Positions 7,594 through 15,413 of a stretch of 64,000 nucleotides of DNA are shown piece by piece. The position numbers and the translations under genes were made by a program. The notes under the pieces are model-generated. The model was not told the origin of the DNA. It made no database searches and worked only from the letters and a program-made list of their open reading frames with translations. The stretch comes from Alphaproteobacteria bacterium (GTDB taxonomy: Bacteria; Pseudomonadota; Alphaproteobacteria; Acetobacterales; Acetobacteraceae): NCBI GenBank assembly GCA_026400815.1, contig JAPLOI010000076.1, positions 1 through 64,000 of the forward strand. The letters are read 5' to 3'. Numbering within the stretch: position 1 is the stretch's first letter; every line of letters begins with the position of its first letter.

Positions 7594-8250
7594 ATGGCCA
7601 ACCTGCCGCACCCCGATACGCGCGACCTAAACGTGGAGATTCCGCACACCACGCTGCTGTTCATCGATGTGCAGAATTACTGCGCGCGGCGGGACGGCAG
7701 CGAGTTCGCGCATATGTCCCCGGAGCAGTTCAATAGTGAGTTGGGCTGGTTCTTCGACAAGTTCGAATCCGAGACGCTGCCGAACATGCAGAAGCTGCAG
7801 GAAGGCTGCCGCAAGGCCGGGATCGAGGTGATGTACACCGTGATCCGCAACCTGACCGACGATGGGCGCGACCGGTCGCTGGACTACAAGATCACCGGGT
7901 TCAACGTGCCGAAGGACAGCTTCGACGGGCAGGTGCTGGATGCGATCAAGCCGGTGGGCGACGAGATCGTGATGCCGAAGACATCCTCCAACGTGTTCGT
8001 CTCGACCAACATCGACTACGTGCTGCGCAATCTCTCCACGAAATACCTGGTGATTTCCGGGATCGTGACCGACCAGTGCGTGGCTTCCGCCACCATGACG
8101 GCGTGCGACCTCGGCTACCTCGTGACGCTGGTAACGGATGCCTGCGCGACCTACACGCAGGAGCGGCACGACGCGACGCTGCGCGCGATCAAGGGGTATT
8201 GCCGGCAGCGCACGACCGAGGCGTTTCTGGCCGAGATCGGCGCGGGCTGA
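7594..8250 (+). CDS. Isochorismatase-family cysteine hydrolase
   Basis: A 218-residue member of the isochorismatase-like amidase family. The catalytic triad is visible: D25 in LLFIDVQNY, K129 in VMPKTSSN, and C162 in GIVTDQCVASA. The KTSSNVFVSTNIDYVLRNL segment resembles biuret hydrolase, ureidoacrylate and N-carbamoylsarcosine amidases more than true isochorismatases, so cleavage of an amide or ureido compound is likely. GAGGAG lies 6 nt before the ATG. It follows the glutamine synthetase-like gene and is closed by a terminator at 8263-8321. Confidence 0.85.
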   Translation: MANLPHPDTRDLNVEIPHTTLLFIDVQNYCARRDGSEFAHMSPEQFNSELGWFFDKFESETLPNMQKLQEGCRKAGIEVMYTVIRNLTDDGRDRSLDYKITGFNVPKDSFDGQVLDAIKPVGDEIVMPKTSSNVFVSTNIDYVLRNLSTKYLVISGIVTDQCVASATMTACDLGYLVTLVTDACATYTQERHDATLRAIKGYCRQRTTEAFLAEIGAG

Positions 8251-8262
8251 GTTTGGATTGAC

Positions 8263-8321
8263 CCCTCACCCACCCTTGATCCGCTTCGCGGTTCAAGCCC
8301 CCAAGGGGAGAGGGCTTTTTT
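8263..8321 (+). terminator. Rho-independent terminator of the GS-like operon
   Basis: Two nested stems: an inner CTTGATCCGC/GCGGTTCAAG pair with one mismatch, and an outer CCCTCACCC/GGGGAGAGGG pairing with a bulge, followed by a run of six T (8316-8321). It begins about 13 nt after the hydrolase stop codon and has the look of a widespread intergenic repeat. Confidence 0.75.
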
Positions 8322-8337
8322 GTGTGTTGTTGGGCTC

Positions 8338-9876
8338 TTACGGGGCCGGGAAGATATCCTGGCCCAGGGTCATCTCGTCCATTCGCGGCTCCATGCGCAG
8401 GCCGCGGCGGCCGGCCCAGAGGTTGAGCTGGTAGTGGGTGGGGATGACGGCGACATCCTGGATGGCGAGGCGCTGGGCCTGGGCGATGGCGTTGCCGCGG
8501 CTTGTGGGGTTGGTGTCGGTGCGGGCCTGGTCCAGCACGGCGTCGATGGCCGGGTTGGTGTGGCGGCCGTAATTCTCCAGCCCCTTGCTGTGCAGCGTCT
8601 CGCGGATCAGCACGTAGGTGTCGCCGGTGGCGAAGCCCCAGCTGACGATGTTGAAGGTGAAGGCCTGCCTGCGGGCGTTCTGGAAGAACATGCCCACGGG
8701 CTGGGTTTCCACGGTGGTTTGGATGCCGATGCGCGAGAGCATCTGGGCGATGGCCTCGGCCTGCTGCTGGTCGTTGGCGTAGCGGCCGGCGGTGCTGTGG
8801 ATGGTGAGCTTGAAGCCCTGGGGGTAGCCGGCTTCGGCCAGTAGCGCGCGCGCCTTTGCGGGGTCGAAATCCGGCAGGGTGATGGCGGGGTCGTAGCCCG
8901 CCATGCCGATGGGCACGAGCTGGGTGGCAGGGACGGCGACGCCTTCCATGATGCGGTCCAGCAGCGCCTTGCGGTTGATGCCGAGCATGACGGCCTGGCG
9001 CACCCGGATATCGCGGAACGGGTTGGGGATGGCGGTGCCGTCCTTGGCGGTGGCGTGGGGCGTGGTTTCGCGGCTGGTGTCCATGGTCCAGAACACGTCG
9101 CGGTTGGAGACGCTTTCCCAGACGGACAGCTTGGGATCGGATTTCAGGCGCGGCAGGTCGGCGGTGGGGACGGCGGCGATGAGGTCCACGTCTCCGGCCA
9201 GCAGGGCGGCGACGCGGGCGCCGTTGTTGACCACCGGGCGCATGCGGACGGATTGCCAGTTCGGCGCTCCGCCCCACCAGGCGGCGTTGCCGGCGAAGGC
9301 GATCTCGGCCCCCGGGGTCCAGCGCACGAAGCGGTAGGGGCCGGTGCCGATGGTGTGCTGGCCGTTGTTGAAGTCCTTGGGTTCCGCCGCGGCACCGATC
9401 TTCGCCGGCACGATGGGCACGTTGGTGAGGTTGTTGGGCAGGATGGCCGAGGGCTCGGCGGTGCGGATCAGCAGGGTTGATGCGTCGACCACCTGCACCT
9501 CCCGGATGTCGCGCACGAAGCGGCCCATGGTGGAGGGGGCGTTGGGGACGGCGACGATGCGCTTCAGCGAGAAGGCGGCGTCTTCGGCGGTGAAGGGGGT
9601 GCCGTCGTGGAAGGTGACACCCTGGCGCAGGGTGAGGCGCCATTGGGTAGGGTCTTCGGTGAGCTGCCAGGTGAGGGCGAGGCCGGGGCGGAGTTCCGCC
9701 GTGCGGCCGGCGGTGACCAGCGAATCGAAGATCTGGCGGGCGACGTTGGCGTTGGGGCCGATGTCCTGGAAATGCGGGTCGATCGAGGTGGCATCTTGCG
9801 GGATGGCGACGGTGAGGGTTTGGGCGTTGGCATGGGCGCCGGCCAGCAGCAGCGTGGCGGCGAGAAGGGTGCGCAT
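8338..9876 (-). CDS. ABC transporter substrate-binding protein, peptide/nickel family 5
   Basis: A 512-residue periplasmic binding protein of the DppA/OppA class. A signal peptide ends near AHANA-QTL. Family features include the IPQDATSIDPHF start of the mature domain, the GVTFHDGTPFTAEDA lobe and the GTGPYRFVRW motif. The ATG at 9876 has GGAG 9 nt upstream; a second ATG at 9885 overlaps that box and is less likely. No permease or ATPase adjoins it, so the partner transporter is elsewhere. It is divergent from a zinc deacylase, which may act on the imported acylated compound. Confidence 0.88.
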   Translation of the reverse strand: MRTLLAATLLLAGAHANAQTLTVAIPQDATSIDPHFQDIGPNANVARQIFDSLVTAGRTAELRPGLALTWQLTEDPTQWRLTLRQGVTFHDGTPFTAEDAAFSLKRIVAVPNAPSTMGRFVRDIREVQVVDASTLLIRTAEPSAILPNNLTNVPIVPAKIGAAAEPKDFNNGQHTIGTGPYRFVRWTPGAEIAFAGNAAWWGGAPNWQSVRMRPVVNNGARVAALLAGDVDLIAAVPTADLPRLKSDPKLSVWESVSNRDVFWTMDTSRETTPHATAKDGTAIPNPFRDIRVRQAVMLGINRKALLDRIMEGVAVPATQLVPIGMAGYDPAITLPDFDPAKARALLAEAGYPQGFKLTIHSTAGRYANDQQQAEAIAQMLSRIGIQTTVETQPVGMFFQNARRQAFTFNIVSWGFATGDTYVLIRETLHSKGLENYGRHTNPAIDAVLDQARTDTNPTSRGNAIAQAQRLAIQDVAVIPTHYQLNLWAGRRGLRMEPRMDEMTLGQDIFPAP

Positions 9877-9993
9877 CCGGGGCATCTCCAGGCGTGTCGA
9901 AGGCGCTATCCCGGGGTGTGGGCTTGAGTGTGTCAAGCGGGGTTGAGCCGCGGCGGGGCGCGTGGTTCGGTGCGGCACGAAGGAGTGCCCGCC

Positions 9994-11013
9994 ATGGCCC
10001 AGCCGCTGACCGCCGCCGAGATCGATTTCGACACGCCGGGCTTTCGCACCGGATATGTGCGGCTTTCGCATTCCGATGACCGGCATGCCTTCTCCGTGAT
10101 CCCCGTGCCGGTGGCGGTGCTGGTGGGCGGGCGGCCGGGCCCGACGATGTTCCTGAGCGGCGGGACGCATGGCGACGAATACGAGGGCCAGGCGCTGCTG
10201 CACCGGCTGTTGCGCGCCACGGACCCGGCGGGGCTGGCGGGGCGGCTGATCGTGATGCCGGCGTTGAACCTGCCGGCGGTGCGGGCGGGGCGGCGGGTGT
10301 CTCCGCTGGATGGTGGCAATCTCAACCGGGTGTTTCCCGGCGATCCCGCCACGGGGCCGACGGGGGCGATTGCGGCCTGGGTGGCGGCGAATGTGCTCAG
10401 CCGCGCGGGGTTTGCTTGCGACCTGCATAGCGGGGGGAGTTCCGGGCGGTATCTGCCCTGCGCCTATCTGCACTGGGGCGGGGATGTGGCGTTCCGGCGG
10501 CGCAAGATCGCGGCGGCGCGGGCGTTCGGGGCGCCGTTCACGGTGATTGCGGCGGGGACCGGGGCCTATGGCTCCATGACCGCCGAATGCGACCGGCGTG
10601 GGGTGGTGATGGTCTCGGCCGAGTTCGGCGGCGGGGCCTCGCTGGACGTGGAGCTGAAGGATCTGGCCGGGGCGTGCCTGGAGCGGCTGCTGGCGCATGT
10701 TGGGATTCGCGATGCCGGGGTGGCGCCCGTGGGGGAGACACGGTTCCTGCGGCTGGCGGGTTCGGGCAGCGCGCCGATGGCCGAGGTGCCCGGCCTGTTC
10801 GAGCCGGCGCGGCGGATTGGCGAGACGGTGCGGGCGGGGGAGTTGGCCGGTACGATCTGGCCGGTGACTTCGCTGGGCAGCCCCGGGGTGGAGGTGCGCT
10901 TCCCCCGGGACGGGCTGCTGGTGGTGGAGCGGGTGCGGCCGATGGTGGAGCCGGGCGACCTGCTGTTCCAGCTGGGGACCGAGGTGGACCCGGAGAGCCT
11001 GATGGATTTCTAG
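9994..11013 (+). CDS. Succinylglutamate desuccinylase/aspartoacylase-family deacylase
   Basis: A 339-residue M14-like zinc deacylase. The metal ligands H59 and E62 in GGTHGDEYEG and H145 in CDLHSGG are in the expected order, and the NLNRVFPG motif lies between. The C-terminal half carries a biotinyl/lipoyl-like beta domain (AGTIWPVTS... to GDLLFQLG), as in DoeB-type N-acetyl-diaminobutyrate deacetylases and related enzymes. The ATG at 9994 has AAGGAG 8 nt upstream. It ends in a 4-nt overlap with the stop of convergent cutC. Substrate is unknown; removal of an acyl group from an amino acid derivative is likely. Confidence 0.83.
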   Translation: MAQPLTAAEIDFDTPGFRTGYVRLSHSDDRHAFSVIPVPVAVLVGGRPGPTMFLSGGTHGDEYEGQALLHRLLRATDPAGLAGRLIVMPALNLPAVRAGRRVSPLDGGNLNRVFPGDPATGPTGAIAAWVAANVLSRAGFACDLHSGGSSGRYLPCAYLHWGGDVAFRRRKIAAARAFGAPFTVIAAGTGAYGSMTAECDRRGVVMVSAEFGGGASLDVELKDLAGACLERLLAHVGIRDAGVAPVGETRFLRLAGSGSAPMAEVPGLFEPARRIGETVRAGELAGTIWPVTSLGSPGVEVRFPRDGLLVVERVRPMVEPGDLLFQLGTEVDPESLMDF

Positions 11014-11750
11014 GCGCGGGCCGCGGCGATCATGCGCCGGACGCGGACGGGGTCTGTGACCGTGTGGCGGTATTCGCGATCGGCGTCGTCGCCGCCCATG
11101 GCAAGCGCCGGGTTGCGGTAGCGCATGGCGCTGGGGATGGTGGCCGGGGCGGAGAAGTGGAGCTCCGAGAGGTTCGCGGTGCGGCGGACCTGGCCGATGG
11201 TGGCTTCATCGAGGTCGCCGCAGCCGAGGATGATGATGCGGCCGGCGGATTGCTGGACCAGGCTGGCCAGGAGAGGAGCGCCGTCGATGCCGCGGGGGCG
11301 TTGGCCGCTGGTGAGCACGCGCTTCACGCCGCAGCGGATCAGGGCTTCCAGGGCTTCAGCGGCATCGGCCGTCATGTCGAAGGCGCGATGCACGGTGGTG
11401 TCGAGCGGGCCGGCGGCTTCGGCCAGCGCCTTGGTGCGGGGTTCGTCGATGGCGCCATCGGGGGTGAGGCAGCCGAAGACAACGCCAGCGGCGCCGGTTT
11501 CGCGGATGGCTTCGATATCGGCGCGCATGGTTTCGAATTCGCGCTGGGAATAGAGGAAATCGCCGCCGCGGGGGCGGACCATGACCATGACGGGGACGCG
11601 CACTGCCTGGACCGTGGCGCGGATGGTGGCGAGGCTGGGGGTGATGCCACCCTCGATCAGGGCGGCGCAGAGCTCGATGCGGTCCGCACCGGCATCTGCC
11701 GCGGTGATGGCGTTGTCGATGCCTTCGACGCAGAGTTCGATCAGGGGCAT
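11010..11750 (-). CDS. cutC: CutC-family protein
   Basis: A 246-residue TIM-barrel protein of the CutC family, historically called copper homeostasis protein although a direct copper role is not firmly shown. Characteristic stretches are LIELCVEGIDNA at the start, GADRIELC, MVRPRGGDF, and VLTSGQRPRG. Length matches bacterial CutC. The ATG at 11750 has GGAG 6 nt upstream; an in-frame ATG at 11774 would only add a poor N-terminus. The gene ends in a 4-nt overlap with the convergent deacylase gene. A 111-bp palindromic repeat lies just upstream, between it and the peptidase gene. Confidence 0.87.
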   Translation of the reverse strand: MPLIELCVEGIDNAITAADAGADRIELCAALIEGGITPSLATIRATVQAVRVPVMVMVRPRGGDFLYSQREFETMRADIEAIRETGAAGVVFGCLTPDGAIDEPRTKALAEAAGPLDTTVHRAFDMTADAAEALEALIRCGVKRVLTSGQRPRGIDGAPLLASLVQQSAGRIIILGCGDLDEATIGQVRRTANLSELHFSAPATIPSAMRYRNPALAMGGDDADREYRHTVTDPVRVRRMIAAARA

Positions 11751-11774
11751 GAAGGGCTCCAAGAAAGGAAGCAT

Positions 11775-11885
11775 GTTCTTTTTTGAAAAAAAGAACCAAA
11801 AAACCTTTCCGACTTTGCGCGGGGGCTAGCCTCGGCGCAAAGTCGGAAAGTCTTTTTTGCTTCTTTTTTCTTCAGAAAAAAGAAG
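11775..11885. repeat. Nested palindromic element, copy A
   Basis: A 111-bp element made of a left hairpin (GTTCTTTTTTG with its complement), a perfect 16-bp inner inverted repeat (11805-11820 with 11835-11850: CTTTCCGACTTTGCGC and its complement), and a right hairpin (CTTCTTTTTTC, TTCA loop, complement). It fills the space between the peptidase stop and the cutC start. Related copies are at 13127-13241, 28965-29076 and 45657-45695. Confidence 0.85.
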
Positions 11886-11894
11886 AGTCTTGCT

Positions 11895-13097
11895 TCAGGG
11901 CGCCACGCCCGCCACGGCGAGAATGGCGGTGAGGCCGGCGGCCATGCCATTGACGGAGTTGGTTTTCTCCACGTCGATCCATTCCTCCAGCGAGTGGCCG
12001 CGGCCGCCAGTGCCGCCGGAGCCGATCTTCACGGCGGGGATGCCCAGGCTCATCGGTATGTTGGCATCGGTGCTGGAATAGACGTGGCGCACCGCGATGC
12101 CGTGCGCCTTCAGCGCCTCCGTGGAATGGCGGACGATGTCCGTCTCCGCGCCGGTGGAGCCCGCGGGGCGGTCGCCGATCAGCTTGGCTTCCACGGTGAT
12201 GGGGCCCTGGGCGATGGAGCGGGCGTGGTTCTCGGCATCCGCGGCCTGCTCCACGATGGCGAGGAAGCGGTTTTCGAGGCGGGCGAGTTCGGCGGGGGCT
12301 TCGGAGCGGAGATCGACTTCCACCCAGACCTCGTTGGGGATGGCGTTCACGCTGGTGCCGCCGCCGAAGACGCTGGCGCTGAAGGTGGTTTTCGGCTTGG
12401 CGGGGACCTGGATGCGGGAGAGCTCCAGCATCGCCTGGCTCATGGCGAAGGCGGGCGAGACCAGGCCGAAGGCGCCGAAGCTGTGGCCGCCGGGGCCGCG
12501 GAAGATGGCGCGGTAGCGCTTGGAGCCGACGCCACCGGTGACCAGGCCTTCCATATCCGGGCTGTCCACGGTGAAGAAGGCCTCAATGCGGTTTTTGTAC
12601 TTGCCCTCGGTGAACAGGTGGCGGATGCCGCGGAGGTCGCCCAGGCCCTCCTCGCCGACATCGCCGACGAAGAGGATATCGGCGTTGGTGCGCACGCCGG
12701 CGGCATCCAGCGCGCGGATATAGGCGAGCAGCACGGCGAGGCTGCGGGTGTCGTCGCCCACGCCGGGGGCGAAGAGCTTGGTGCCTTCGCGGCGGACCGT
12801 GACGTTGGTGCCGGCGGGAAAGACGGTGTCGAGATGGGCGGCGACCACGATCAGCTTGCCGTTCCCTGCGCCGCGGCGCAGGCCCATGGCGTTGCCGATG
12901 CCGTCCAGTTCCACATCCTCCAGCCCGTGGGCGCGGAGCATTTCCAGATAGTGGGCGGCCTTGGGGCCCTCGGCGAAGGGAGGGGCGGGGATTTCGGTGA
13001 GGGTGATGATGTCCGCCACCGTGCGGTCATGCTCGGCGTCGAGGGTTTCGACGATCTTGCGGTAGGCGGGGGATTGGATGATCTCGGTGACGGACAT
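11895..13097 (-). CDS. M20-family metallopeptidase (peptidase T-like)
   Basis: A 400-residue zinc aminopeptidase or carboxypeptidase of the M20 family. Metal ligands are in order: H88 in AHLDTV, D115 in GVGDDTRS, the E149-E150 pair in GDVGEEG. The dimerisation lid begins at GPGGHSFGAFG. The C-terminal ligand lies in GTGGRGHSLEEW. Order and spacing resemble peptidase T and related tripeptidases rather than the carbamoyl amidase at 1958. It has no signal peptide and acts in the cytoplasm. It lies between two copies of the nested palindromic element. Confidence 0.85.
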   Translation of the reverse strand: MSVTEIIQSPAYRKIVETLDAEHDRTVADIITLTEIPAPPFAEGPKAAHYLEMLRAHGLEDVELDGIGNAMGLRRGAGNGKLIVVAAHLDTVFPAGTNVTVRREGTKLFAPGVGDDTRSLAVLLAYIRALDAAGVRTNADILFVGDVGEEGLGDLRGIRHLFTEGKYKNRIEAFFTVDSPDMEGLVTGGVGSKRYRAIFRGPGGHSFGAFGLVSPAFAMSQAMLELSRIQVPAKPKTTFSASVFGGGTSVNAIPNEVWVEVDLRSEAPAELARLENRFLAIVEQAADAENHARSIAQGPITVEAKLIGDRPAGSTGAETDIVRHSTEALKAHGIAVRHVYSSTDANIPMSLGIPAVKIGSGGTGGRGHSLEEWIDVEKTNSVNGMAAGLTAILAVAGVAP

Positions 13098-13126
13098 GGG
13101 CGGTCTCGCAGAAGGGAAGGAAGAGT

Positions 13127-13241
13127 CTTCTTTTTCTGAAGAAAAAGAAGCAAAAAGACTTTATCCGTTTGGGCTGGGCGCGCGGAGAGGCCTCGCCCTA
13201 AACGAATAAAAGTTTTTTGGTTCTTTTTTTCAAAAAAGAAC
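13127..13241. repeat. Nested palindromic element, copy B (inverted)
   Basis: A 115-bp element in the opposite orientation to copies A and C. The CTTCTTTTTC hairpin comes first and the GTTCTTTTTTT hairpin last. The inner arms (about 13159-13174 and 13195-13212) differ completely from copy A in sequence but still pair imperfectly (CTTTATCCGTTTGGGC against GCCCTAAACGAATAAAAG). Confidence 0.8.
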
Positions 13242-13255
13242 GCGCTTGCTTTCTG

Positions 13256-14434
13256 TCACTTGTTCAACTCTTTGGCCATCTCATCAATGCCGCCGAGGGT
13301 GAGCGGATACATCCGGTTTTCCATCACCTTGCGCAGCATGCCGATGGTCATGGCGTGGTCCCAGGCGTTGCGCGGGCGCGGGTTGAGCCAGGCGGAGCGG
13401 CGGAAATGCTTGGTGAGGCGTTCCATCCACACCGAGCCTGGCTCGTCGTTCCAGTGTTCCACGCTGCCGCCGGGGTGGGAGACTTCGTAGGGGGACATGG
13501 AGGCGTCGCCGACGAAGATCGCCTTGTAGTCGGGGCCGTATTTGCGCATGACCTCTTCCGTCGGGGTCATGTTGTCGTTGCGGCGGCGATTGGTCTTCCA
13601 GACGCGCTCGTAGATGCAGTTGTGGAAGTAGAAATATTCCAGGTGCTTGAACTCGCCGCGGGCGGCTGAAAACAGCTCCTCGCAGACGCGCACGTGTTCG
13701 TCCATCGAGCCGCCGATATCCAGGAACAGCAGCACCTTCACCGTGTTGTGGCGCTCCGGCACCATCTTGAGGTCGAGGTAGCCGGCATTGTTGGCGGTGG
13801 TGCGGATGGTCTCGGGGATGTCGAGTTCGGTGGGCGTGCCCTGGCGGGCGAATTTGCGCAGGCGGCGCAGGGCGAGCTTGATATTGCGGGTGCCGATCTC
13901 GACGGTGTCGTCGAGGTCCTTGAACTCGCGCTTGTCCCAGACCTTGATGGCGCGGCGGTTGCGGCCTTCCTGCTGGCCGATGCGGACGCCCTCGGGGTTG
14001 GCGCCGTTGTTGCCGAAGGGGGAGGTGCCGGCGGTGCCGATCCACTTGCTGCCGCCCTGGTGGCGGCCCTTCTGCTCCTCCAGCAATTCCTGCAGGCGCT
14101 TCATCAGCGCTTCGAGGCCGCCGAGCTTCTCGATCTTGTCCATCTCCTCCTTGGAGAGGAACTTCTCGGCCAGGGCCTTGAGCCATTCCTCGGGCAGGTT
14201 CTGGATCGGCATGCCTTCGGGGGGTTCGAGGCCCTTGAAGACCTCGCCGAAGACGCGGTCGAAGCGATCGAGGTGGCGCTCATCCTTCACCAGGGTGGCG
14301 CGGCAGAGGTAGTAGAAATCATCGATCGAGTAGTCCGCCACGCCCGCCTTCATGGCGCCCATGAGGGTGAGGTACTCGGTGATGGAGGCCGGCAGGCCGG
14401 CCGAGCGCAGGGCCAGGACGAAGGACGCGAACAT
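13256..14434 (-). CDS. VWA-domain protein, CoxE-like
   Basis: A 392-residue protein with a C-terminal von Willebrand A domain of the CoxE type. The metal-ion-dependent adhesion site is DIGGS at 239-243, a DxGxS variant. The N-terminal half is helical and charged with a long KEEMDKIEKL...ELLEEQKGR segment that may form a coiled coil. CoxE-like proteins work with a MoxR ATPase as a metal-insertion or complex-assembly chaperone pair; the MoxR gene is directly upstream, 75 bp away, on the same strand. No carbon monoxide dehydrogenase or other obvious client is in the window, so the target is unknown. Confidence 0.87.
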   Translation of the reverse strand: MFASFVLALRSAGLPASITEYLTLMGAMKAGVADYSIDDFYYLCRATLVKDERHLDRFDRVFGEVFKGLEPPEGMPIQNLPEEWLKALAEKFLSKEEMDKIEKLGGLEALMKRLQELLEEQKGRHQGGSKWIGTAGTSPFGNNGANPEGVRIGQQEGRNRRAIKVWDKREFKDLDDTVEIGTRNIKLALRRLRKFARQGTPTELDIPETIRTTANNAGYLDLKMVPERHNTVKVLLFLDIGGSMDEHVRVCEELFSAARGEFKHLEYFYFHNCIYERVWKTNRRRNDNMTPTEEVMRKYGPDYKAIFVGDASMSPYEVSHPGGSVEHWNDEPGSVWMERLTKHFRRSAWLNPRPRNAWDHAMTIGMLRKVMENRMYPLTLGGIDEMAKELNK

Positions 14435-14449
14435 GGGCAGACCCCACTT

Positions 14450-14509
14450 CAGGTGATGCGGGTCCAGGGAGCGCCTGCCCCCTGGCGGGTCGAGGGCAGG
14501 GCCCTCGCC
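14450..14509. repeat. REP-like double hairpin before the moxR stop
   Basis: Two short palindromes, CCAGGG...CCCTGG and CGAGGGC-AG-GGCCCTCG, are joined by GGCGGGT. The right one ends CCTCGCCTTA at the MoxR stop codon. A closely similar piece (GGGTCGAGGGGCAGAGCCCC) ends the composite repeat at 27605-27811, again at the 3' end of a minus-strand gene. Confidence 0.5.
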
Positions 14510-15352
14510 TTACCCGCGACGCGACAGGAACGCGAGACGCTCGAACAGGTGCACGTCCTGCTCGTTCTTCAGCAGGGCGCCGTGCAGCGGCGGGATCACC
14601 ACGTGCTGTTCCTTGCTGCGCAGCACTTCCGGCGACAGATCCTCGATCATCAGCAGCTTGAGCCAGTCGAGCAGTTCGGACGTGGCCGGCTTCTTCTTCA
14701 GGCCCGGGACATCGCGGATCTTGAAGAACACCGTGAGCGCCTCGCGGGCGAGGTCCTGCTTGATGTCGGGGTAGTGGGCCTGGACGATCTGTTCCATCGT
14801 CTCGCGGTCGGGGAAGCGGATGTAGTGGAAGAAGCAGCGGCGCAGGAAGGCGTCCGGCAGTTCCTTCTCGTTGTTGGAGGTGATGAGCACGATCGGGCGG
14901 TGCTTCGCCTTGATGGTCTGGCGGGTTTCGTAGACGAAGAACTGCATGCGATCGAGTTCCAGCAGCAGGTCGTTCGGGAATTCGATGTCGGCCTTGTCCA
15001 CTTCGTCGATCAGCACCACGGTCTGCTCGCCGGATTCGAAGGCTTCCCACAGCTTGCCGCGGACGATGTAGTTGCCGATGTCCTTCACGCGCTCGTCGCC
15101 GAGCTGGCCGTCGCGCAGGCGGGAGACGGCGTCGTACTCGTAGAGGCCCTGCTGGGCCTTGGTGGTGGACTTCACGTGCCATTCGATCAGCGGGTGGCCG
15201 AGCGAGTTGGCGATCTCGTGCGCCAGCACGGTCTTGCCGGTGCCGGGCTCGCCCTTCACCAGTAGCGGGCGCTGCAGGGCGACGGCGGCGTTGACGGCGA
15301 CTTCGAGATCGCGCGAGGCGATGTAGCGATCGGTGCTCTTGAAACCAGACAC
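14510..15352 (-). CDS. MoxR-family AAA+ ATPase
   Basis: A 280-residue AAA+ ATPase of the MoxR group. Walker A is GEPGTGKT at 34-41, Walker B is VVLIDEVDKAD, sensor 1 lies in IVLITSNNEKE and the arginine finger region in DAFLRRCFFHY. MoxR ATPases remodel client proteins together with VWA partners, and the CoxE-like gene lies directly downstream on the same strand. The pair resembles CoxD/CoxE of CO dehydrogenase maturation, but no such enzyme is nearby. The ATG at 15352 is the first sensible start. Confidence 0.9.
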   Translation of the reverse strand: MSGFKSTDRYIASRDLEVAVNAAVALQRPLLVKGEPGTGKTVLAHEIANSLGHPLIEWHVKSTTKAQQGLYEYDAVSRLRDGQLGDERVKDIGNYIVRGKLWEAFESGEQTVVLIDEVDKADIEFPNDLLLELDRMQFFVYETRQTIKAKHRPIVLITSNNEKELPDAFLRRCFFHYIRFPDRETMEQIVQAHYPDIKQDLAREALTVFFKIRDVPGLKKKPATSELLDWLKLLMIEDLSPEVLRSKEQHVVIPPLHGALLKNEQDVHLFERLAFLSRRG

Positions 15353-15413
15353 GTAGGGTCCCCTCCAGGAATGGGTCGCAGTTTCACGCCTGCGGGGCGT
15401 GTGGGCAAGCGGA

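Noticed and set aside
10587-11786. Plus-strand frame overlapping the deacylase end and all of cutC
   Set aside because: Both overlapped genes are well recognised; this frame has random Gly/Ala/Arg-rich sequence.
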